Assembly (NCBI GenBank): GCA_902781325.1
Contig: CACZJD010000005.1
Span: forward strand, 24,836-88,835
Source: an uncultured Lachnospiraceae bacterium
Lineage (GTDB): Bacteria; Bacillota; Clostridia; Lachnospirales; Lachnospiraceae
Length of the DNA: 64,000 bases
Direction: 5' to 3'
Part shown: positions 16,238 through 24,309 of the stretch, one piece after another
Numbering within the stretch: position 1 is the stretch's first letter
How the letters are laid out: every line of letters starts with the position of its first letter
Notes under the pieces: model-generated
Told to the model about the DNA's origin: nothing
Seen by the model: the letters and a program-made list of their open reading frames with translations, nothing else
The model's database searches: none
Translations under genes and position numbers: made by a program

Positions 16238-17953
16238 ATGAGAAAAACAATTGCAGCAGCAGTGATCACAGCAATGATCGCAGGAGCTCTCTGCGGATGC
16301 GGAGCAGGTGCGCCAAAGGAGCCGGCTTCACAGGACGCAGCACAAAACGAAGCCGCGCAGGAGCAGGATGCAGCTTCGCAGGACCAGCAAACGGAGGCCG
16401 AAGCGGTTCAGGAAGAGACCGCTCAGACGCAGGAAACAGCACAGTCCGCGGAAGCAGAGTCCGACGTTGTGCGCCCCGTATATAAACTGCAGAGCCACTC
16501 CCGTATGGAAGAGAAGGACCTCACGCTGATCGCAAGCGGCTCCTACGACACAGTCAGGCTTACAGAAGAAACGGCTATGAACTATATCTATCTGAATAAA
16601 GCCATTGAAACAGAGAATGACCTGATCGCAGAGAAGTATGAGAAATCATTCGCAGAGGTCAAGGAAGCGGCTGAGAACGCTATAGCTGAGCAGAGAGATG
16701 ATACGGAAGAATTTCCTGTCGGAAATATGGAAGGAAAGATCGTGCCGGTCCGGTGCGATGAGTCAGTTCTGAGTTTTTATGAAGTGTCCTCTGTGTATTA
16801 TCCCGGCGCGGCGCACGGCTCTGTGGGCTACAGCGGATACAATTATAAGCCCGAAAACGGCGCACAGATCACACTTGCGGATGTCTTTACGGACCTCGCA
16901 GCACTGAAGCCAGTCGTGGCAAAATATCTTCGCGCCCAGGCTGACGGATCACCGATAGAGGATGCGGAGGATGCGCTGCAGTTCTATTTTGACGAGGGCA
17001 ATATGGACGCCCTGACATGGGTGATCGATCAGGACGGCGTGACATTCCTTTTCGCGCCTTCCGATATCGCGCCTTATGCGATGGGAACACTGGAAGCCAG
17101 GATATATTTTGACAGGGAGCCCTCTCTCTTCACCGGTAATTACGGACCTTCCAAGGAAGGTTATGTGAAACCTTTGAGCCCGTATACTGAGATGACAGTG
17201 GATTTGGACGGAGACGGCACGGACGAGAAACTGTCGGTGACCGGCACATATGAAGAGGGAAACGAGATCTACGCGTATTCCGGCATTCAGGTTTGTGTGG
17301 GAGATCAGGTCTGCACGACGGAGCTGTACTGCTTCAGCATGCAGCCGAGCTTTGTGCACATAGAAGACGGAAGGAATTATGTATACGTGGTGACCGGAAC
17401 AGATAACGATTATCCGGAACTGAGTGTATTTGCGATCAAAGACAATGTTCCGTCGTTCGTTGGCAAAATGGACGGGACCGGTTATGCGTCTGCTTTCTAT
17501 TCGGCCTACGTGGACGGTAAGTACAGCCTGGAACAGAGCGTTAACGAGCGCTATCCGATGATCGACCCGTCGAAATTCGCACTCGGCACAAGAATGCAGC
17601 TTATGAGCACATACAGCGGCCGCCGCTTCTACAAAGTGGGAGAGGACGGAATGCCCGCTCCGCTGACAGATTTATACGAGATTGACGCGGATATCACGCT
17701 CACCACCCTTGTGCCTGTGAAGGCGGAAGTGGTGGACATCCTGACGGAAGAGCCGACAGGCGAGGAGAAGGAGATCCCGGTCGGAACGAAACTGAATTTC
17801 TGGAGGACAAACGGCACTGACACCGTTGACTTCCGGACGGATGACATGAAAACCGGGGAAGCTTTCCGCGTCAAAGTAGAGACGGGGGACGGCCAGACGG
17901 TGAACGGTATTAAGCTGCAGGAAGCTTTTGACGGGACAGTGTTTGGAGGATGA
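16238..17953 (+). CDS. Lipoprotein with DUF3298-like (RsiV-type) domain
   Basis: A 571-aa protein behind GGAGG. Signal peptide with lipobox LCGC, lipidated Cys at residue 21; then an Ala/Gln/Glu-rich linker to about residue 82. Residues about 90-290 resemble the DUF4163/DUF3298 pair found in RsiV: YYPGAAHGSVGYSGYNY followed by ITLADVF. The remainder (about 310-571) has an EF-hand-like DLDGDGTDE and beta-rich segments. It is probably an envelope-exposed protein of unknown role. There is no sigma gene beside it, so an anti-sigma function is not supported. Confidence 0.82.
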   Translation: MRKTIAAAVITAMIAGALCGCGAGAPKEPASQDAAQNEAAQEQDAASQDQQTEAEAVQEETAQTQETAQSAEAESDVVRPVYKLQSHSRMEEKDLTLIASGSYDTVRLTEETAMNYIYLNKAIETENDLIAEKYEKSFAEVKEAAENAIAEQRDDTEEFPVGNMEGKIVPVRCDESVLSFYEVSSVYYPGAAHGSVGYSGYNYKPENGAQITLADVFTDLAALKPVVAKYLRAQADGSPIEDAEDALQFYFDEGNMDALTWVIDQDGVTFLFAPSDIAPYAMGTLEARIYFDREPSLFTGNYGPSKEGYVKPLSPYTEMTVDLDGDGTDEKLSVTGTYEEGNEIYAYSGIQVCVGDQVCTTELYCFSMQPSFVHIEDGRNYVYVVTGTDNDYPELSVFAIKDNVPSFVGKMDGTGYASAFYSAYVDGKYSLEQSVNERYPMIDPSKFALGTRMQLMSTYSGRRFYKVGEDGMPAPLTDLYEIDADITLTTLVPVKAEVVDILTEEPTGEEKEIPVGTKLNFWRTNGTDTVDFRTDDMKTGEAFRVKVETGDGQTVNGIKLQEAFDGTVFGG

Positions 17954-17998
17954 GACAGGGGACAGTCCCTCTGACTTTGTTGAGACAACAAAACAGTA

Positions 17999-18032
17999 GC
18001 AGCCGGAGGATATGTACTCCGGTTGCTTTTTG
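17999..18032 (+). terminator. Rho-independent terminator of the DUF3298 lipoprotein gene
   Basis: GCAGCCGGAG and CTCCGGTTGC pair around an 8-nt loop and are followed by TTTTT. A related hairpin recurs at 19060-19094. Confidence 0.85.
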
Positions 18033-18059
18033 TTTCAGGGACAACTGATTCCCATGAAT

Positions 18060-18112
18060 CCGTAATTGACGATATAGTACTCGCATGCTACAATATCCGT
18101 AATTAACGATAT
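18060..18112 (+). promoter_or_regulatory. Promoter with duplicated operator for the XRE-DUF4160 operon
   Basis: TTGACG at 18066-18071 and TACAAT at 18089-18094 are 17 bp apart, near the sigma-A consensus. The 16-mer CCGTAATTGACGATAT (18060-18075) overlaps the -35, and CCGTAATTAACGATAT (18097-18112) sits over the start site. Two near-identical sites at these positions suggest repression, most simply by the XRE protein encoded next. Confidence 0.7.
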
Positions 18113-18132
18113 TCGGAAGAGAGGTACATGTT

Positions 18133-18762
18133 ATGACTGTCGGACAGCGGATTTTTTACCTTTTGGAAGAAAAGAAAATGACGCAAGTGGAGTTCTCCAA
18201 ACGAACCGGAATTGCAACGACTACGATCAGCGATTGGAGAAAGAAGAACACGAATCCGGGATCCGAGAAGATCATGCAGATCTGTGCAGCTCTCGAAGTG
18301 ACCCCGGAGTATCTGCTTTCCGGTGTTTGCGAGGACAGCGACAGAGGGAAAGCTGTAGACTATATGGTAATTCCTCAGGGAACAGAAGAGCGTGAACTGC
18401 TGGAACTGTTTAACGAGATGCAGTGGCTGGAGCGGGCCCGCTTGTTGGAATATGCGAAGAAACTGTCAGAAAAGAAGAGCAGTGCTTATAAAAGTAAGGA
18501 AAAAAAGGCAATGAAAAAGATTGCGGAATTCTGTGACATTGAGATTTATATGGATGAAGAATTCTCAGGCAGACCTGCTGTTGATGTAAACTATCTCGAC
18601 GACGATGTACAGGGCAGTATTGATCTCGAACAGGGCGTAATAAAAGGCAATTTCTCCAAATATGTGCTCCCCGTGATCGAAGCGTGGTTAAAAGAACACA
18701 GGGAAATGCTGCTGGGAATGTGGAAGGAGAAGAAGATTGACCTTATTCCGGCGTGGGAGTGA
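18133..18762 (+). CDS. XRE family regulator fused to a DUF4160-like domain
   Basis: A 209-aa protein behind GAGAGG. Residues about 5-62 form an XRE helix-turn-helix (KKMTQVEFSKRTGIATTTIS). After a linker, residues about 130-205 match the DUF4160 pattern: IEIYMDEE, a DIDLEDG-like SIDLEQGVIKG, and WLKEHREMLLGMW. DUF4160 proteins are often paired with DUF2442 in small two-gene loci suspected to be toxin-antitoxin-like. Here it is fused to a DNA-binding domain and followed by a small unknown gene. Autoregulation is suggested by the two operator-like repeats in its promoter. Confidence 0.82.
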   Translation: MTVGQRIFYLLEEKKMTQVEFSKRTGIATTTISDWRKKNTNPGSEKIMQICAALEVTPEYLLSGVCEDSDRGKAVDYMVIPQGTEERELLELFNEMQWLERARLLEYAKKLSEKKSSAYKSKEKKAMKKIAEFCDIEIYMDEEFSGRPAVDVNYLDDDVQGSIDLEQGVIKGNFSKYVLPVIEAWLKEHREMLLGMWKEKKIDLIPAWE

Positions 18763-18767
18763 TCGCT

Positions 18768-19001
18768 ATGGCATGCAAGGCTGTAAAAAAGCTGCTTGGG
18801 TATGAATTATGTCTGATGGAACCTGAAGGAACACTATACTATTCGGATTCGATTGCGGTGATCAGGAAGGCAGAGTATACGGAAATCTTCAATATTGAGA
18901 CAATGCGGCATGAGATCGGAGATATAATCAAGCGGGAAGTAACTCGAAAAACAATATATCAGTATATCAAAGACCACAGAAAGGATTTTGGAGTCTGTTG
19001 A
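18768..19001 (+). CDS. Small protein of unknown function, partner of XRE-DUF4160
   Basis: A 77-aa protein; ATG 18768 follows GGGAG by about 8 bp and lies 5 bp after the previous stop, so it is in the same operon. GTG 18753 is in frame but overlaps the upstream gene. The sequence mixes short strands and a basic C-terminal helix (DIIKREVTRKTIYQYIKDH). It does not clearly match DUF2442, the usual DUF4160 partner, though its size and position fit that slot. No function is assigned. Confidence 0.6.
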   Translation: MACKAVKKLLGYELCLMEPEGTLYYSDSIAVIRKAEYTEIFNIETMRHEIGDIIKREVTRKTIYQYIKDHRKDFGVC

Positions 19002-19059
19002 CATATCTCTGAATTCTCTTATCAGTTTTCTTGCATATAGTAGATAAGAACCGATTTGA

Positions 19060-19094
19060 AGCAGCTGGGGGACGGATCCTCCGGCTGCTTTTTG
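19060..19094 (+). terminator. Rho-independent terminator after the XRE operon
   Basis: GCAGC...GGGA and TCCTCCGGCTGC pair imperfectly, followed by TTTTT. The apex differs but the outer stem resembles the 17999 terminator. Confidence 0.7.
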
Positions 19095-19332
19095 TGTCAG
19101 GGAGACAAGGGCCCTTGACTCACGGCAGGATCACTTCGACATTATATCTCTCGCACGTCTCCCGCATGCTTCCATCCCCGGAGTCGCCATCGGCGTTAGA
19201 AACGGAGCCAAGGGTTTCCTGGTCCTGACGGTAGAGGCGACGATGAAGACAGTTGAGGAGTCAGATGTCGAACCGACCTGCATTTACGAGTCGCTGGATG
19301 AGATGAGAAAATATATATGACAGGAATAGTAG
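19095..19332. other. Probable gene-remnant segment
   Basis: No intact gene is seen. On the minus strand one open stretch ends with a plausible protein C-terminus (GSMRETCERYNVEVILP, stop near 19123). On the plus strand another ends at 19320 (ESDVEPTCIYESLDEMRKYI). Neither has a start. They look like decayed ends of small genes, but chance cannot be excluded. Confidence 0.3.
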
Positions 19333-19382
19333 TCGTCACATTAAGGATTTATTCTTAGTGTGACGGCTTATTTTGTTATAAT
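19333..19382 (+). promoter_or_regulatory. Hairpin and extended -10 promoter of the HD/GH32 operon
   Basis: CGTCACATTAAG and CTTAGTGTGACG (19334-19365) form a stem with a T-rich tail and may terminate leftover transcription. Just after it TGTTATAAT (19374-19382) is a perfect extended -10, about 60 bp before ATG 19446. Confidence 0.6.
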
Positions 19383-19445
19383 ATATATCAGACTTGAAAA
19401 AACGCAGGACCCGGAGGCAGCGGGCAGCAGGGGGGAAAGGCTTTT

Positions 19446-19889
19446 ATGACAGGAGAAGAAAAGATCGCAGCTGCGAGGCTGATCGCGAAGCTTGCCCATA
19501 GAGGGCAGGTGGATAAAGCCGGAAATGACTATTTTTCACATCCCGAGGCAGTGGCAGCGATGCTGGATACACCTCAGGAGAAGGTCGTGGCGTATCTGCA
19601 CGACACTGTAGAGGATACGGAAGTCACGGTCGGGGAGATTCGGGAGATCTTCGGGGACGAGATCGCAGACGCCGTAGCGCTCATGACACATGCGGGCGGA
19701 GTGCCTTATATGGAATATGTGAAGGAGATCGGGAAGAACCCGCTTGCCAGGAAAGTGAAGCTGGCGGACCTGACCCATAATATGGACATCAGGAGGATCA
19801 AGGATCCCGGTCCGAAGGATTATGACCGCATTGAGAAGAAGTACAAGCCTGCTTACGAATATCTGAAAGGAGAAAGAGATGGAAAGTGA
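19446..19889 (+). CDS. HD domain hydrolase (SpoT/MESH1-like small phosphohydrolase)
   Basis: A 147-aa protein. It keeps the (p)ppGpp-hydrolase HD motifs: AHRGQVDKAGNDYFSHP, the metal-binding LHDTVEDTEVT, and KLADLTHNMD. At this length it is only the hydrolase domain, with no synthetase or ACT domains, like the MESH1-type small alarmone hydrolases; other nucleotides are possible substrates. Its last 11 bases overlap the start of the GH32 gene, so the two are translationally coupled, an unusual pairing. Confidence 0.88.
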   Translation: MTGEEKIAAARLIAKLAHRGQVDKAGNDYFSHPEAVAAMLDTPQEKVVAYLHDTVEDTEVTVGEIREIFGDEIADAVALMTHAGGVPYMEYVKEIGKNPLARKVKLADLTHNMDIRRIKDPGPKDYDRIEKKYKPAYEYLKGERDGK

Positions 19890-21369
19890 TCGGTTGAAAA
19901 AAGCCAGAGAATATGAGGCCGAATACGGAAGTCAGATCACAAAGGAGGAGAGGCCGGTCTACCACGTCACTCCGACAGTGGGATGGCTCAATGACCCGAA
20001 CGGCTTTTCCTGCTTTGGCGGGCAGTATCACTTGTTTTATCAGTACAATCCCTACTCTACGCATTGGGACTCCATGCACTGGGGGCACCTGGTATCAGAG
20101 GATATGCTGAACTGGAAAAGGCTCCCGGCCGCAATGGCGCCGGACGAATGGTACGACAACTTCGGCGTCTTCTCGGGGAGCGCACTGACAGCGCCGGACG
20201 GGAGGCATCTGCTCATTTACACAGGTGTGGAAGAGAAGAGGAACCCGGAGGGCGGATTGATTTTCCGGCAGACGCAGAACCTGGCTTTCGGCGACGGCAC
20301 AGACTATGTCAAATACGAGAAGAACCCGGTGATCACGCCGGAAATGCTCCCGGAAGGATACAGCGCGGCAGACTTCCGCGATCCCAAGATCTGGTATGAG
20401 GAGAAGGAGGGTCAGTATTACGCGATCATCGGCGTCAGTACCGAAAAGAACGGCGGCGCGGTCGTCCTGTTCCGGAGCCCGGATCTCTACGGCTGGGAGT
20501 ATGTGTCGACTCTCGATCAGAGTTTCAATGAATATGGGTATATGTGGGAGTGCCCGGACATGTTCCGCCTGGGAGATACGGATTTCATCCCGATCCTCCC
20601 GATGAAGATGACAGCGAAGGGTACCGAGTTCCATGCCGGCAACAACGCGGCCTATCTTGCGGGGACCTATGACAGGGAAACACATGCCTTTACGCGCAAG
20701 GAGATCCGCTCTATTGATTACGGCATTGATTTCTACGCGTCCCAGAGCACGGTCGCGCCGGATGGCAGAAGAGTACTCATCGCCTGGATGCAGACGCCGG
20801 AGACCATGCACAGGACGCCTCCGGGAGCTAAGTGGTTTGGACAACTCACAATTCCCAGAGAGCTTTCTGAAAAGGACGGACTTCTGATCCAGAAACCGAT
20901 CCGGGAGATTGAAGCGTATCGCAAAGAATCTGTTTTCTATGAAGATGTACTTGTCAGGGAGTGCACGAAGCTTTCCGGCGTCGAAGGCCGAAGCCTTGAC
21001 CTGACAGTGCGGGTGAAGCCCGCAGAGGGCGGCCTCTATCAGAAATTCACAATAAAGGTCGCAGAGGATGAGGAGTTCTATACCTCAATCACTTATGATC
21101 CTGCTGACAGTATGCTGTATTTTGACCGGACCTACTCGGGATTTACGCACTACATCATTTCCGAGCGGAAGGCACATGTGCGGGATCGCTGCGGCGAGAT
21201 CCTGCTGCGGCTCATGATTGACAGGTTCTCGGTGGAAATCTTTGTCAACGACGGCGAGCAGGTGATGTCGAACACGATCTACACGCGCCAGTCTGCGGAC
21301 GGGATCTCCTTTGAGGTGTCAGGCGGCGCGGCAGTCATCGATGTGGAGAAATATACGATTGAGATGTGA
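19879..21369 (+). CDS. Glycoside hydrolase family 32 (sucrose-6-phosphate hydrolase/fructosidase)
   Basis: A 496-aa protein without a signal peptide, so cytosolic. The GH32 signatures are WLNDPNG (nucleophile Asp39), WGHLVSEDMLNW, FRDPKIW and ECPD with the acid/base Glu. A C-terminal beta-sandwich covers about residues 345-490 (FSVEIFVNDGEQVM). It cleaves terminal fructose from sucrose, sucrose-6-phosphate or short fructans. No PTS or ABC transporter for such sugars is adjacent, so the exact substrate is open. GGAG precedes the start, which overlaps the HD gene. Confidence 0.95.
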   Translation: MESDRLKKAREYEAEYGSQITKEERPVYHVTPTVGWLNDPNGFSCFGGQYHLFYQYNPYSTHWDSMHWGHLVSEDMLNWKRLPAAMAPDEWYDNFGVFSGSALTAPDGRHLLIYTGVEEKRNPEGGLIFRQTQNLAFGDGTDYVKYEKNPVITPEMLPEGYSAADFRDPKIWYEEKEGQYYAIIGVSTEKNGGAVVLFRSPDLYGWEYVSTLDQSFNEYGYMWECPDMFRLGDTDFIPILPMKMTAKGTEFHAGNNAAYLAGTYDRETHAFTRKEIRSIDYGIDFYASQSTVAPDGRRVLIAWMQTPETMHRTPPGAKWFGQLTIPRELSEKDGLLIQKPIREIEAYRKESVFYEDVLVRECTKLSGVEGRSLDLTVRVKPAEGGLYQKFTIKVAEDEEFYTSITYDPADSMLYFDRTYSGFTHYIISERKAHVRDRCGEILLRLMIDRFSVEIFVNDGEQVMSNTIYTRQSADGISFEVSGGAAVIDVEKYTIEM

Positions 21370-21376
21370 GGATAGG

Positions 21377-21407
21377 AAAACGCGGCCTCTGCGGGCCGCG
21401 TTTTTTG
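21377..21407 (+). terminator. Rho-independent terminator of the GH32 gene
   Basis: AACGCGGCC and GGCCGCGTT pair around a short loop, followed by TTTTTT. It lies between convergent genes. Confidence 0.93.
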
Positions 21408-21417
21408 TGTCCGGTGG

Positions 21418-22477
21418 TCATATCGGCAGGATGCAGGTGGGCTTTACCGCCTGCATTTTCATGTCCAGGAGTGACAACTTTTCGGCGCGGCGATCGAATC
21501 GCAGCGCTGTGACCAGATCGGAATCCTGGTTGGCGACCAAAAGATGGATGTCCGGATCTTCAGGGTCATCACTTTCGAAGACATTGAAATCCCTGGGCGT
21601 GATCCCGCCGCACAGGCAGCGGCAGCGGAACGCCGAGATGCTCTGATAGCCCAGCCGGCTGGAGACAAAGAGGTACTTGCCGTCCTTCGTGAAGCGGATC
21701 GCGCAGCCTATACTTCCGTTGTCAGCTGTGGGGGGCTGCATGAGAGCCGGATCAGATGGGCTGGCTCCGGATGCGCCGTCACAGACAGCAGAGATCTGCT
21801 GCTCAAGGATGTACTTGTCACTTTCAGGATCAAATCGATAAGTGAAGATCGTATTGGCCATTTCCGTGAGCACAAAAAGCATGTCGGGATGTTTGTCACT
21901 GAAGGCCAAATGCCTGGGACCAGAACCATCCGGCAGGCGGATGCTGCGGTTTGTCTCCTGAAGCTTATGAGCTTTGCGGTCAAGCTCGTAGACATAGACC
22001 ATGTCCAGGCCTAGGTCACAGATCAGGACTTCATCCCTGTCTTTGTGGAAAACGGCATAGTGAGCGTGCGGCCCTTTCTGGCGGTCCGAAGAGTCATAAC
22101 CAACGCCGCTGTACTGGCGGAAGGATCGTGCCGTCCGGATTCAGGTCATAGAGGGAGACCGTTCCGCTGCCGTAACCTGCGACCAGAAGAAATTCACCGC
22201 GCTCATCGACACTGATGTGACAGGGGCCTCCACTTGCGCAGGGCAGGCTGTTCAGGACAACCTGATCCCGGATCGCGTAAACGGACACGCCGGCGGCAGT
22301 TTTCCCGAAAGTATACAGGATTCTGTCCGCGGAGAGAGCGAGGTAGGTGGGATCGGAGATTTCCCGCATCGAGTGAAGTGTCGAGAAAGATCCGGCTTCA
22401 AAATCAGCTTCACAAAGGCAGAGGGAATCCTGCCCCGCAGAAGCATGCGTGCCTATAAAAAATCGGAGTGTTTTCAA
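21418..22477 (-). pseudogene. Lactonase family beta-propeller protein (6-phosphogluconolactonase-like), frameshifted
   Basis: The gene opens with TTG at 22477 behind GGAG: FFIGTHASAGQDSL, SDPTYLALS, SGGPCHISVDERGEFLLVAGYGSGTVSLYDLNPDGTILP. It then runs into a stop. Shifting frame near 22111-22120 restores the family sequence (QYSGVGYDSSDRQKGPHAHY, DEVLICDLGLDMVYVYELD, SGPRHLAFS, TKDGKYLFVSSRLG) to the stop at 21418. Total length would be about 353 aa, normal for this family of cytosolic seven-bladed lactonases. Only one frame break is seen and little sequence seems lost. It may be a recent mutation or a sequencing error. Confidence 0.85.
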
Positions 22478-22666
22478 AGTTTTCTCCTTACCAAAGCATC
22501 ATTCTGTGCCGAAAAACTATCGCTGAATGTTTCAACCACATGTACGCGATAGCTTCTGGCCGTTTACTGTCCACCGATGATCAGTTTCTGGCAGATTATC
22601 ACTTTCATCATACAGCCTCTGCGGGAGACAGACAACCGTTGCCAAATGTACTGTTCCTTTGGCTTG

Positions 22667-22808
22667 TATACCTGAAAGGGTATAGTTAAATGCGCAATAC
22701 AGCGCAATACACCCGATAAGGTATAATGCGACGGCATAATCATTGACAATATACCCGAAAGGGATCATTATAGAGTATATGAAGAGTTACTATACCTGAT
22801 AGGGAGTA
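22667..22808. promoter_or_regulatory. Four phased operators and promoter of the hipBST-like operon
   Basis: Four copies of an 18-bp pseudo-palindrome close to TATACCYGAWAGGGTATA start at 22667, 22708, 22750 and 22791. The steps are 41, 42 and 41 bp, about four helical turns, so all lie on one face of the DNA. TTGACA at 22743-22748 and CATTAT at 22766-22771 (17-bp spacer) form the likely promoter, with the third operator filling the spacer. The fourth ends 4 bp before the hipB start. The HipB-like XRE protein is the obvious ligand. Confidence 0.8.
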
Positions 22809-22812
22809 TATC

Positions 22813-23013
22813 ATGAGCACGATTGGTGATTATATTAAGCAGGAGAGAAAAAAGGCAGGGCTTACGCAGGAGGAATTCGCGCTTCGCGCAGGACTGGGAC
22901 TTCGATTTGTCCGGGAACTGGAACAGGGGAAGGAAACTGTGAGAATGGACAAAGTGAATCAGGCCCTGAGAATGTTTGGTATGGAGGCAGCTCCCGGAAG
23001 GATTAGGAAATGA
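22813..23013 (+). CDS. HipB-like XRE antitoxin/regulator
   Basis: A 66-aa protein, essentially a single XRE helix-turn-helix (residues about 5-60: KKAGLTQEEFALRAGLGLRF). It starts behind GGGAG. Size, order and the operator array upstream fit HipB of hipBA/hipBST operons, which represses the operon and contributes to toxin neutralisation. The next gene overlaps by 4 bp (ATGA at 23010). Confidence 0.9.
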   Translation: MSTIGDYIKQERKKAGLTQEEFALRAGLGLRFVRELEQGKETVRMDKVNQALRMFGMEAAPGRIRK

Positions 23014-23339
23014 GTGGAATTAACAGGAAAGCAACCGTTTATGTGCAAAAGATGCCGGCAGGCAGACTGGAAGAGACAGAGGACGGTTACAGATTTGCCT
23101 ATTTTCCTGAGTATTGTGACAGGGAAGGGGCGATTGCAGTAAGTCTGACTCTTCCTCTTCGAATGGAGCCATATTCATCAAAAGTGCTGTTTTCCTTTTT
23201 TGACGGACTGATCCCGGAGGGATGGCTTCTGAGGGTCACTCAGGAGACATGGAAACTGGACTACAGGGACCGGTTTGGAGCGCTGTTGGCTGCTTGCGGT
23301 GATTGTATTGGAGATGTCAGTATTCAAAGAGAGGAGTGA
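23010..23339 (+). CDS. HipA N-terminal subdomain protein (HipS-like)
   Basis: A 109-aa protein matching the N-subdomain 1 of HipA kinases: YFPEYCDREGAIAVSLTLPL and LFSFFDGLIPEGWLL are typical. In classical hipBA this part is fused to the kinase; here it is a separate gene, as in the three-gene HipBST toxin-antitoxin systems, where HipS acts as the antitoxin. It overlaps hipB by 4 bp and ends 2 bp before the kinase gene. Confidence 0.88.
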   Translation: MSGINRKATVYVQKMPAGRLEETEDGYRFAYFPEYCDREGAIAVSLTLPLRMEPYSSKVLFSFFDGLIPEGWLLRVTQETWKLDYRDRFGALLAACGDCIGDVSIQREE

Positions 23340-23341
23340 CA

Positions 23342-24301
23342 ATGCGCTGCTTGTACTGTGGAAGGGAAATGTCCGGAAAAATCTCTGAGATGGAACGGGA
23401 AAGCGGTTGGCACAAAAGATGTGTAAAGGCCTTTTTCGGAACAAACACAATGCCGATACTTGATCTGACGGAGGACGGTCTGTTGCAGCTTGCGGCCAGA
23501 ATGACCGGCAAGGGACTGACAGTTCCCGGTGTTCAGAAAAAACTATCGCTGCACTTGTCACAGGATCCGGACTGCAGGCTTACGATCGTAGATTATCCGA
23601 CAGGCTATATTTTGAAACCGCAGACGTCAGAGTATCCGTATCTGCCGGAATACGAGGACCTGGTCATGAGACAGGCGAAGATCGCAGGGATACGAACTGT
23701 ACCTCATGCGCTGATCAGGATGGGAAGTGAAAATGCATATATTACCCGGAGAATTGATCGGCAGATCGGACACGGACAGGTTCAGATGTATGCAATGGAG
23801 GATTTTTGCCAACTGTCCGGGAGGCTGACGGAAGACAAGTATAAGGGATCATATGAGAGGTGTTCTGATCTTATACCGCAGTACTCAATGCATCCCGGCT
23901 TGGACCTGGCAGAGTTTTATTTGAGGATTGTTTTTTCGTTCATTACCGGAAATTCTGACATGCATTTGAAGAACTTTTCCTTGCGGGAGATGACTCCGGG
24001 TAAAAGAGATTTTGTTCTTTCAGATGCATATGATCTCTTGCCGGTCAACATTGTTTTGCCTGCAGACAAGGATCAGACGGCGCTGACACTGAACGGGAAG
24101 AAGAGAAATCTGAGGAAAAAGGACTTCATTGCTCTTGCAAAGCGATGTGATCTGACAGAGAAAACGGCACTTCGTATGATTGCCGGCTTGATTGGAAAGA
24201 GAGAAAAGCTGGCGCAGCAGATCGACACTTCGTTCTTGCCGGAGAGCGAAAAGGAAAAAATGAGGGGGCTGATGGAAGACAGAATAGAAGTGCTGATGTA
24301 A
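23342..24301 (+). CDS. HipA-like serine/threonine kinase (HipT-like toxin)
   Basis: ATG 23342 lies 2 bp after the HipS stop, with GAGAGGAG before it; 319 aa. The frame is open further upstream, but that overlaps hipS. The N-terminus has a Cys-x2-Cys ... His-x3-Cys pattern (CLYCGREM, GWHKRC) that could bind zinc and is seen in other stand-alone HipT-like proteins. The kinase core shows GVQKKLSL (nucleotide loop region), the catalytic loop FITGNSDMHLKNFSL and the metal motif LSDAYDLLP. Known HipT/HipA toxins phosphorylate aminoacyl-tRNA synthetases and stop growth; the target here is unknown. Confidence 0.9.
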   Translation: MRCLYCGREMSGKISEMERESGWHKRCVKAFFGTNTMPILDLTEDGLLQLAARMTGKGLTVPGVQKKLSLHLSQDPDCRLTIVDYPTGYILKPQTSEYPYLPEYEDLVMRQAKIAGIRTVPHALIRMGSENAYITRRIDRQIGHGQVQMYAMEDFCQLSGRLTEDKYKGSYERCSDLIPQYSMHPGLDLAEFYLRIVFSFITGNSDMHLKNFSLREMTPGKRDFVLSDAYDLLPVNIVLPADKDQTALTLNGKKRNLRKKDFIALAKRCDLTEKTALRMIAGLIGKREKLAQQIDTSFLPESEKEKMRGLMEDRIEVLM

Positions 24302-24309
24302 CAGGATAG

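Noticed and set aside
19031-19228. A 65-codon plus-strand frame
   Set aside because: It starts inside the terminator region and has no homology pattern or ribosome site.
22532-22768. Minus-strand frames across the hip operator region
   Set aside because: They consist of the repeated operator sequence read as codons.
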